NCBI GenBank assembly: GCA_013360445.1
Contig: JABWBP010000038.1
Span: 1 to 62,598, forward strand
From: Calditrichaceae bacterium
Lineage (GTDB): Bacteria; Calditrichota; Calditrichia; RBG-13-44-9; J075
DNA length: 62,598 bases
Reading direction: 5' to 3'
Below, piece by piece: positions 50,419-57,362 of this stretch. Under the pieces are notes generated by a model. The model saw only the letters and a list, made by a program, of their open reading frames with translations. It had not been told where the DNA came from and did not search any database. Made by a program: the position numbers and the translations under genes. Position 1 is the first letter of the stretch. Each line of letters opens with the position of its first letter.

Positions 50419-51750
50419 CTAATGCAAATCCAGGTAAACCCGCACGGTTTCCCGCCCGACGCCCACTTGCAGGATCGCTATCACGTCTTTGGAGTCCCTT
50501 ACTTTGATTCCGCCCCCCAATCCGAAGCGCATCCGCTCCCGGTTGAACTCTTTTCCGATGTCTTTGGCGACCTGGCCGGCGTCGGCGAACAAGAAGCTGT
50601 CGATGCGGTACCACAGCGGAATGTTATATTCCAGGGACGCGAGGGCCATATCTTCATCGCGAAAACGCCCCCGGTCATACCCGCGGATGGTTTCCACTTC
50701 TCCTAATTCACTCAGGTAATAAAAAGGAATCTGGCCGTCGCCCACCGGCTCGCTCACTTCCAGCGCTAACCGCACGCTAAGCACCCGGTTATGGCCCAGG
50801 TGAAGATATTGCCGGACATCCCCCTGCGCTTTCCAGAAGTTGAAATCATCCCCGCCGGCGTCTTGGAAATAACTTCCCGAGAAAACCATCTCGCCGCCGG
50901 AAGTGGGGTTTCCCAACCGATTTCGCGTGTCGATTGCGATTCCTGCCTGGTATTGGACAATCTTCACCCGGGTATCCAGGCCGGCGAGAGCGGCGTCGGA
51001 ATAGACCGTTTGCAGGGAAGGGTAGTCATCCCCGCTGTTTTGATAAATATTGTCATGCTCATAATGCGCCAGCCCGAAGAGGCTCCATGATTTTGCCAGG
51101 GGAATTTCCATGCCAACGGAGGCAACGGAGAGTTCCCGGTCGTAACCGGACACTTCGGAGCGTTTCGTATCCTGGCCGATCCCATAGAATTTTTCCTGGG
51201 GGAGAAAGCGGTAGTTCAGTTGAAAATTCAAAAACAGGGGATTCGATTCGGAGAAGTGAACGCGCCGCCAGCGGAAACGGTAATGCTGCCGTTGGGTAAA
51301 AAAACCGTGCGCCGCCCGCAGCGATAAGCGGGAGCGCGAGCCGATAAGCCCCTTGTGGGTATATTCCACGCCCAGGCCGGAGCGGTTGGAGTAGGTGGGA
51401 TAGAGCTGCCGCTTTCCGTCCCGGGAGGTTAACAAATCAAGCGTGCGGGGGACCAATTTGCTTTCATAGATATACCCGGCGCTATATTCCACTCCCTTAA
51501 AGAGCGCCACGAAAGGAATGCTTATGATCGTTCCCGGAAGGGATACCCAGTGCTCCCAGGTCTTTTTTCCACTGTATTGCTGGCGCAGGATTTTCACGCT
51601 GTCCGGCGATTGGGGGGTCGGTTCCGGTTGGGTTTCCGTTTGCGCCCGCGGGGAGGAGGGGAAGGCGAATATTCCGCCTAACATCATCCATAAAACAATG
51701 CGCCTGCCGGAAGTCTTCAAATTACTGCGCCGCTTCGATGGAAAGATCAT
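50419..51750 (-). CDS. Omp85/surface-antigen (BamA-like) outer-membrane barrel
   Basis: The 443-residue protein has a signal peptide (about residues 19-36, SSPRA-QTE). A short N-terminal region without obvious POTRA repeats follows, then a beta-barrel with alternating strands. The segment GEVETIRGYDRGRFRDEDMALASLEYNIPLW carries the R-G-[F/Y]-x-x-G-R-F motif of the Omp85 barrel's L6 loop. It is shorter than BamA and resembles patatin-type or D15-like single barrels. It may assemble or export the neighbouring kinase-like lipoprotein, with which it is co-directional and closely spaced. Confidence 0.85.
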   Translation of the reverse strand: MIFPSKRRSNLKTSGRRIVLWMMLGGIFAFPSSPRAQTETQPEPTPQSPDSVKILRQQYSGKKTWEHWVSLPGTIISIPFVALFKGVEYSAGYIYESKLVPRTLDLLTSRDGKRQLYPTYSNRSGLGVEYTHKGLIGSRSRLSLRAAHGFFTQRQHYRFRWRRVHFSESNPLFLNFQLNYRFLPQEKFYGIGQDTKRSEVSGYDRELSVASVGMEIPLAKSWSLFGLAHYEHDNIYQNSGDDYPSLQTVYSDAALAGLDTRVKIVQYQAGIAIDTRNRLGNPTSGGEMVFSGSYFQDAGGDDFNFWKAQGDVRQYLHLGHNRVLSVRLALEVSEPVGDGQIPFYYLSELGEVETIRGYDRGRFRDEDMALASLEYNIPLWYRIDSFLFADAGQVAKDIGKEFNRERMRFGLGGGIKVRDSKDVIAILQVGVGRETVRVYLDLH

Positions 51751-51838
51751 CCCGTTCCTTAAAACAAAAAGTTGCCGGTTTAGAATTTATACCGCCCTCG
51801 GCCATGCCGGGTAAGGTAACAGCGGATTTATCAAAAAG

Positions 51839-52804
51839 TCAAAACACCTTGATCTGAACGTAGCGTCCCGGGTTCTTTTTCAAATCCGTGCTCAGGGAGT
51901 CGAGAGAGCGGCTCAGGTTCACTAAATTTTGATACAACTGTTTGTCGTTCAACAGTTGCGCCGCGGTTCCGCCGCCGTATTGGAGCCGGTAGAGCAGGGA
52001 ATCGGTTTTGGTTGAGATCGCCTGGACCCGCGGAAAAAAGGCGGTGTCCGCTAACAACTGCGCGAAAGTCCCCTTGCCGTTGTGCAAACTGTCCAAAATC
52101 GCCTGGAAGTTTGCGGAGCTGCGGTTCAGGCGGGCGTAGAGGGTGGTATCTTGCAGGATTTTGCCGGCCGTGCCCTCCCCGCGCGCCAGCCGCCCGGAAA
52201 TTTTATCCAAATTCGCCATCAGGCGGGTGAAGTTGCCTTCTGCTACCGGGTCTTTGAACAGTTTCCCGATGATCCCCCTTCCCTGCTTCGCTTCTCCGGT
52301 CAGGGAATCCACGTTGTAAAGGGTTCTTTTCAAGCCGGTCAGCAGTTCCGAGGCGTCATCGAAAAAAGCATAGGGATCCACGCCCGGATCGCTGGTAATA
52401 AAAGCTCCCGGCTGCAGCGCCGGCTCCTCGGGGTTGCCGATGTCGATATCCACGTATTTGTCGCCCAATATGCCCATGGTTTTGATCATGGCCACGGAGG
52501 AGGCGGTAATGTGGTGGGAGTATTCCTGGCCGATCTTCAGTTCCGCGATGATTCCCCGCCGCCCCTCTTCCAGGCTAATGTGCATTTTTCCCACCACCCC
52601 GATTTTCAAGCCGGAGAGGGATACGAACGCGCCGCTGTTCAGCCCCTGGGCATTGGGCAGATACATATAAAGGGAATACTTCTTGTCAAACATCTTTTGG
52701 TTCTTGGCAATGATGTACACGATAAATCCGATCAGGAGAAAACCGAGCATGAACATCAGGAATACGCCGAGGGAAACGTTGCGATCTTTTCGTGCGAAGG
52801 CCAT
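51839..52804 (-). CDS. mlaD: MCE/MlaD-family lipid-binding protein
   Basis: The 321-residue protein has one N-terminal transmembrane helix (VFLMFMLGFLLIGFIVYIIA). The MCE domain follows at about 40-120 (YLPNAQGLNSGAFVSLSGLKIGVVGKMHI...KTMGILGDKYVDIDIG). The C-terminal half is helical (ANLDKISGRLARGEGTAGKILQD, repeated twice). MlaD hexamers carry phospholipids between membranes. The gene is the last of an ATPase-permease-MCE operon, close behind the ATPase gene. Confidence 0.92.
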   Translation of the reverse strand: MAFARKDRNVSLGVFLMFMLGFLLIGFIVYIIAKNQKMFDKKYSLYMYLPNAQGLNSGAFVSLSGLKIGVVGKMHISLEEGRRGIIAELKIGQEYSHHITASSVAMIKTMGILGDKYVDIDIGNPEEPALQPGAFITSDPGVDPYAFFDDASELLTGLKRTLYNVDSLTGEAKQGRGIIGKLFKDPVAEGNFTRLMANLDKISGRLARGEGTAGKILQDTTLYARLNRSSANFQAILDSLHNGKGTFAQLLADTAFFPRVQAISTKTDSLLYRLQYGGGTAAQLLNDKQLYQNLVNLSRSLDSLSTDLKKNPGRYVQIKVF

Positions 52805-52825
52805 GGGGACTGCGCTCCACTATTT

Positions 52826-53548
52826 TCAATTTTGGGCGCCTTTGAAGTGGGGATCTTCATACCATTCGTGAATATCCGCCACGGGCGCCCCGTCGTACAC
52901 GATGCGGCCGTCTTTCAACATCATCAGCCGCTTCACTTTGTTCAGGAAGAAATGAATTTCATGAGTCACCACCACGGAGGTAATGTTGAGCTGCCGGTGC
53001 AGATCGCTGATCAAATCGACCACTCGCTGCGCGGCAATGGGGTCCAGCCCGGCGGTAGGCTCATCGTAAAGCATGATGCGGGGATTGGCGATGGCCGCCC
53101 GCGCCACCGCGACGCGCTTTTTCATTCCCCCGCTCAACTGGGAAGGATAGTAATGCAGAAAGTCCTCTAACCCCAAGAAGGCCAATTCCTCCACCACCTG
53201 TTTGTGCACCTCTTCCTCCGGCATGTTGAGGTTTTCTTTGAGAAAAAAGCCCACGTTCTCTTCCACGGTGAGGGAATCGAACAGCGCGCCCTCCTGGAAA
53301 ACGATGCCGCAATCCCGGCGCACTTTCAGCAGGCGGCGCTCCCGCATGGAAGCAATTTCCTGTCCGTTGATATAAATTTCCCCCTTTTCCGGCCTGGCCA
53401 ATCCTAAGATCAGCTTCAAAATGGTGCTCTTGCCGCTGCCGCTGCCCCCCACCAGGAGGATCAACTCCCCCGTTTCGATGGTAAAGGAGACGTTGTCGAG
53501 CACCTTTCGCTCGCCCAACGTCAGAGTAACGTCTTTGAACCGGATCAT
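52826..53548 (-). CDS. mlaF: MlaF-like ABC ATPase of lipid transport
   Basis: The 240-residue ATPase carries Walker A GGSGSGKSTILKL (about 33-45), the signature LSGGMKKRVAVARA (about 136-149, LSGGM as in MlaF/Mkl), Walker B MLYDEPTAGLDPI (about 156-168) and the switch histidine in VVVTHEIHF. It powers retrograde or anterograde phospholipid movement with the MlaE-like permease and MlaD-like carrier in the same operon. Confidence 0.93.
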   Translation of the reverse strand: MIRFKDVTLTLGERKVLDNVSFTIETGELILLVGGSGSGKSTILKLILGLARPEKGEIYINGQEIASMRERRLLKVRRDCGIVFQEGALFDSLTVEENVGFFLKENLNMPEEEVHKQVVEELAFLGLEDFLHYYPSQLSGGMKKRVAVARAAIANPRIMLYDEPTAGLDPIAAQRVVDLISDLHRQLNITSVVVTHEIHFFLNKVKRLMMLKDGRIVYDGAPVADIHEWYEDPHFKGAQN

Positions 53549-53557
53549 CAGTATTTC

Positions 53558-54328
53558 CTAATACAGTGCAATTACCAGTTTGGTCAGCACAAAATCCATC
53601 AACAATACCGAGAGAGAGGTAAACATGGCCGTGAGAGTGGCTGCTTTTCCCAATCCTACCGATCCGCCCCTGACGGTGTAGCCCATGTAACACCCCACCA
53701 GCCCCACCAGCAATCCGTAAAAAGGCGGTTTAAGCCCGCCCACAAAGAGGTCTTTAAAAGTCAATCCGTTGAAGACCGACAGCCAGAAAAATTCCGAATC
53801 CACCGCCAGGGTGTTCACCGCGATGAACCAGCCGGCAATAATGCCCACGGCGTCGGCGAGGGCGGTGAGGGGGGCCATCAGCAGCACCGAGGCGAACACC
53901 CGGGGCACGATCAACCGTTTGATGGGATCGGTGCCGAAGGCGCGCAGGGCGTCCACCTGCTCGGTGAGCACCATGTTGCCGATCTCCGAGACCAGCTTGG
54001 CCCCGCTGCGGGCGGCGATCATCAGCCCGGTAATGGTGGGGCCGATCACCCGGATCACCGAGATCGCCACCATTCGCCCGGTCATCAGTTTGGCGCCGAA
54101 CTGCTCTAACTTGGTGCCCCACTCCAGGGTCATCACCATGCCGATGCTGGCCGCGGCGGCGAGCACCAGCGGGAGGGCCTGGTTGCCCATGATGTGCATC
54201 TGCGCCAGGGTATCCTGCCAGTACACGAAGACGTACTTCACGCCCCGGAGGGTGCGGAAAGAGAACCGGGTAAAGCGGAGGAACTCAAAAAACGCGGATT
54301 TGATTTTACCGGGAATTGCCAGCAACAT
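53558..54328 (-). CDS. mlaE: MlaE-like permease of lipid transport
   Basis: The 256-residue membrane protein has about six hydrophobic segments and the MlaE/YrbE signature: LVLAAAASIGMVMTLEWGTKLEQFGA, RVIGPTITGLMIAARSGAKLVSEIGNMVLTEQVDALRAFGTDPIKRLIVPRVFA and a C-terminal GCYMGYTVRGGSVGLGKAAT. The E-x-G-x-M and QVDALxxxG(T/V)DPxxxLVxPR motifs are diagnostic. It is the first gene of the Mla-type operon. No periplasmic MlaC or outer-membrane MlaA homologue is present in the window. Confidence 0.93.
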   Translation of the reverse strand: MLLAIPGKIKSAFFEFLRFTRFSFRTLRGVKYVFVYWQDTLAQMHIMGNQALPLVLAAAASIGMVMTLEWGTKLEQFGAKLMTGRMVAISVIRVIGPTITGLMIAARSGAKLVSEIGNMVLTEQVDALRAFGTDPIKRLIVPRVFASVLLMAPLTALADAVGIIAGWFIAVNTLAVDSEFFWLSVFNGLTFKDLFVGGLKPPFYGLLVGLVGCYMGYTVRGGSVGLGKAATLTAMFTSLSVLLMDFVLTKLVIALY

Positions 54329-54594
54329 GAATATTCTTCTCAGTTTCCTTGCAAATTTATCAAATTGCGCCTAAAGTTAACCGAAAAGATGTTTCGATCA
54401 AAATTGAATTTTTGCTCGAGCAGGGGCGCATCGACCGGCCATCGGGAGAGAAAATAGGATTGTTTTTGAGAACGGTGTATTGTAACATTAAGATAAGAAA
54501 CAGTAGATCAAGAATTAGGCCGTCTGATGAAAAACCAAGCGACCGGGGAACTAGTGGTGGCAACGCAGGTGATGGAGATAAGAAATAGTGAGGT

Positions 54595-54870
54595 TTGCTG
54601 ATAAGTCCTCGGCTTTTCAAAGAGGGCGAATTGCTTTTCTGGTTTCATAGCTACGATGTGTTATGGGAAAACCGCGCTAGCATTCATGTCGGCAAAGGCT
54701 CGCAAAATGACGTAAGCGACGCCAAAGTCTGGTTGGAACCACAGATCGAAGTCGCACGCGCCGGACGCACTTTGAACAGCAGCGAATTGAGCCTGGCGCT
54801 GCGAATCATTGAGCAAAACTTAAAGAGAATACTGGAGGCCTGGAATGCCCACAAAAATAAAACAAACTGA
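54595..54870 (+). CDS. DUF4160 protein
   Basis: The 91-residue protein matches the DUF4160 pattern: LFKEGELLFWFHSYDVLWENRASIHVGKG, DAKVWLEPQIEVARAGRTLNSSELSLALRIIEQNLKRILEAWNAHK. The start is unclear: only TTG at 54595 or CTG at 54598 are in frame, with GTGAGG six bases upstream. It overlaps the DUF2442 start by 26 bases, the usual arrangement for this pair. The pair is often listed as toxin-antitoxin-like, but function is not established. The gap 54329-54594 shows no gene. Confidence 0.75.
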   Translation: MLISPRLFKEGELLFWFHSYDVLWENRASIHVGKGSQNDVSDAKVWLEPQIEVARAGRTLNSSELSLALRIIEQNLKRILEAWNAHKNKTN

Positions 54871-55186
54871 GCAATCCGAAGAATTCCAACAATCTGCGCA
54901 ATGGTATGAAATTCCCTATCCGGCGTCCGCCTACACATTTCCGCGGGAGGCGCTATTGCAGCGGGTGCGTTTTGACAATGACTACATGCACCTTGAATTG
55001 GCCGATGGGCGAATCATTTCCGTACCGCTGTGGTGGATCCCAACCCTGTACAATGCAGAACCAAAAGAGCGGGAACAGTACCAGATCAGTCGTGACCGCA
55101 AGATGATTGTATGGGATCCGGAAAAATGCTCGATCAATGATGAAGTCCGGGTTGATGACTATCTTAGCCCTCGAAATAAACCCTGA
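54845..55186 (+). CDS. DUF2442 protein
   Basis: The 113-residue protein has an N-terminal polar region and a DUF2442 core: VRFDNDYMHLELADGRIISVPLWWIPTLYNAEPKEREQYQISRDRKMIVWDPEKCSINDEVRVDDYL. It overlaps the DUF4160 gene and would be co-translated. The typical partner pairing is conserved across many genomes. No promoter is recognisable. Confidence 0.85.
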   Translation: MPTKIKQTEQSEEFQQSAQWYEIPYPASAYTFPREALLQRVRFDNDYMHLELADGRIISVPLWWIPTLYNAEPKEREQYQISRDRKMIVWDPEKCSINDEVRVDDYLSPRNKP

Positions 55187-55253
55187 AGGGCAAGCTGGCC
55201 TGATCTCCCATACCTAAGACATGGCGATGGGGGGTGAGCAGCAGCCTGTTTCC

Positions 55254-56726
55254 TCATCGAGCCGGGTTATGACACAGAATCAATCCCTGGCGAGCGGGAA
55301 TCTTCAAATCAAGTTTCCAGGTTTTTCTGAGCTTATAAACCCCTTCCTCTCCCCAAACCACCCGAAATGTCTTTTCACCAGATGAATAAGGGACTAATGG
55401 GAGCGTAAGCGATTTCGCCTTTTTCCCGCTATTGAAAAGGGCGATCATCCGCTGCGCTCCCAGCCGCCGCTCGAAGGCGAACAGACCCCGCGCGGCATAC
55501 AGGGGGTGATATTCCCCGGTTCGCAAACAGGGATGCCGATGCCGCAGGGCGATCGCTTCGCGGTAAAATTGCAGCAAATCCTTATCCCATAGGCTCTCGT
55601 CCTGCCAGGGGAAAGCGGCGCGGCAGTGGGGATCGTGCCCCCCGCTCATCCCGATCTCGTCCCCGTAATAGATGCAGGGCGCGCCGGGCATGGTCATCTG
55701 GAACAGGGTGCAGAGGCGCAGGGCGCTTTTGTCGCCGCCCAACATCCACAGGGCGCGGGCGGTGTCGTGGCTGTCGAGCAGGTTGAGCTGCGCCTGGCTG
55801 GCCTCCCGGTCGTAGGCGGCGTGAATGGTTTCGATCCGCCGGGAAAATTGCCCGGCGTCCAGGGCGCGCAGCTTTTTGCCCCCGGCGCGGTAGTGTTTGG
55901 CCAGGGTTTTCGCGCCGAAAAATCCTAAGGCGGCAAATCCTAACGGGTAATTCATCAGCGCGTCGAAGCGGTCGCCTTGCAGCCATTTGGGAGCTAATTT
56001 CCAGATTTCCCCGCACAAATAGGCCTCCGGGTTCGCCTCCTTCACGGTGCGGCGGAATTCCTGCCAGAAGGTTTTATCTTTGATCTCTTCCGCCACGTCC
56101 AACCGCCAGCCGTCGATGCCGAACTCGATCCAGTAGCGGGCGATTTTCAGCAGGTACTCCCGCACCCCCGGGTTTTTGATGTTGAATTTCGGCAGCGCCG
56201 GCAGACCCCACCAGCAGGCATAATTGGGGGGATGGTTCTTGTCGCTGCTGTAAGGGCGCAGGGGCCAATCCTGAATGATGAACCAATCTAAGTAAGGAGA
56301 ATTCCCTTTGGTTTCCAATATATGGTGAAATGCCCAGAATCCCCGGCTGGCGTGGTTGAACACCCCGTCCAATATGATGCGGATGTTCCGGGCGTGCGCC
56401 GCATCCAACAGCTCTCGCAGCGCCTCATTGCCGCCTAACAGCGGGTCCACCTGGAAATAATCGTAAGTGTGGTAGCGGTGGTTGGAAGCGGAAGCGAAGA
56501 TGGGATTGAGGTACAGGGCGTTGACGCCTAACGCCTGCAAGTAATCAAGTTTTTCGATGATTCCCCACAAATCGCCGCCCTGGAAGCCCTGCTCCTCCGG
56601 GGGCGTTCCCCAGGGTTTCAGGGCGAGGCCCGGCGGAAGATGGCTGCGCGAGCCGCGGGCAAAGCGGTCCGGGAAAATCTGGTAAAAAACGGCGTGTTTG
56701 GCCCAGTCGGGAGTGTGGATTGGCAA
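55254..56726 (-). CDS. Alpha-amylase family glycosidase (cyclomaltodextrinase/neopullulanase-like)
   Basis: The 490-residue GH13 enzyme shows the four conserved regions: RIILDGVFNHASRG (region I, DxVxNH), GWRLDVAEEI (region II, with the nucleophile Asp), YLCGEIW (region III, acid/base Glu) and LLDSHDTARALW (region IV, HD). The segment GVNALYLNPIFASASNHRYHTYDYFQVDP is also typical. There is no signal peptide, so it probably acts on intracellular maltodextrins. It lacks an obvious N-terminal starch-binding domain. It has no partner genes in the window. Confidence 0.93.
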   Translation of the reverse strand: MPIHTPDWAKHAVFYQIFPDRFARGSRSHLPPGLALKPWGTPPEEQGFQGGDLWGIIEKLDYLQALGVNALYLNPIFASASNHRYHTYDYFQVDPLLGGNEALRELLDAAHARNIRIILDGVFNHASRGFWAFHHILETKGNSPYLDWFIIQDWPLRPYSSDKNHPPNYACWWGLPALPKFNIKNPGVREYLLKIARYWIEFGIDGWRLDVAEEIKDKTFWQEFRRTVKEANPEAYLCGEIWKLAPKWLQGDRFDALMNYPLGFAALGFFGAKTLAKHYRAGGKKLRALDAGQFSRRIETIHAAYDREASQAQLNLLDSHDTARALWMLGGDKSALRLCTLFQMTMPGAPCIYYGDEIGMSGGHDPHCRAAFPWQDESLWDKDLLQFYREAIALRHRHPCLRTGEYHPLYAARGLFAFERRLGAQRMIALFNSGKKAKSLTLPLVPYSSGEKTFRVVWGEEGVYKLRKTWKLDLKIPARQGLILCHNPAR

Positions 56727-56899
56727 GGGGAGCCTCCTGTGTAGTGTGTATGAGTGTATGGAGAGATGGGTGAAATGATTGGTGATTGTGAGTATTTTTC
56801 AATCTAACGTATCGCGGAGGAAAATTGGCAAGGGTTCGGGATGCAAATCATACCACTATTCGCATAAAGTAGTCGATCCAGACCGAAGAATCTACAGGA
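56727..56899. other. Leader and gap, nothing assigned
   Basis: AT-rich sequence between the amylase start and the VapB remnant. I see no gene or repeat of note. Confidence 0.4.
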
Positions 56900-57061
56900 T
56901 CACGAATCCAGTCTCATCTTTTCCAGGTCACCCTCCCAGCGCAGCTTCCCGCGAAATTTGCGAATCTCCTCCTGGTATTTCAGGCGAATCAACAGCCGGA
57001 GCCCCTCTTCCACCGCCTCTCGTTTGGGTTTAAATCCCCCGGCTTTCAAGGCCATTTCCAT
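56900..57061 (-). pseudogene. VapB-type antitoxin remnant, N-terminus missing
   Basis: Reading on the minus strand from 57061, 53 codons encode MEMALKAGGFKPKREAVEEG, then a segment ending LRLLIRLKYQEEIRKFRGKLRWEGDLEKMR. This is the C-terminal two-thirds of a VapB (type II antitoxin) protein. The usual first 12-15 residues forming the DNA-binding strand are replaced by unrelated sequence upstream, so the gene is truncated. No PIN-domain toxin follows. It is a relic of a toxin-antitoxin locus. Confidence 0.7.
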
Positions 57062-57362
57062 TAAGGGAGCCAGAAAAAAATAATGTACCCAACTGAGCGC
57101 ACAGAGTTATTGAAACACATTAGCGTTCAGTGGTACAATAAAAAGGGCGAAAGCCCTATCCGCTCCGGATGTGTATTGTTTTAAAAATTATACACAATCA
57201 AAAGAAATTCCAATCAAAAAAATGAGGAATCCGGCTTTCTGCCGCTTTATACCAGGGTAGCCGGGGAATATAGTGACGACAGCGGCGTAAAAACACCCTC
57301 CCGGAGGCTCCGAACCTCCGGGAGGGTTAACTTGAACACTTTCGCACCCGAACACCAAAACC
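57062..57362. other. Gap with GGAGG hairpin
   Basis: A perfect 12-bp inverted repeat (CCCTCCCGGAGG at 57296-57307 pairing with CCTCCGGGAGGG at 57315-57326, 7-base loop) lies 37 bases past the stop of the homoaconitase-like gene. It lacks a clear T-run on either side but could still terminate that gene. The rest of the gap has no gene. Confidence 0.6.

Noticed and set aside
54349-54588. A short frame ahead of the DUF4160 gene
   Set aside because: Low-complexity polar sequence without ribosome site or family resemblance.
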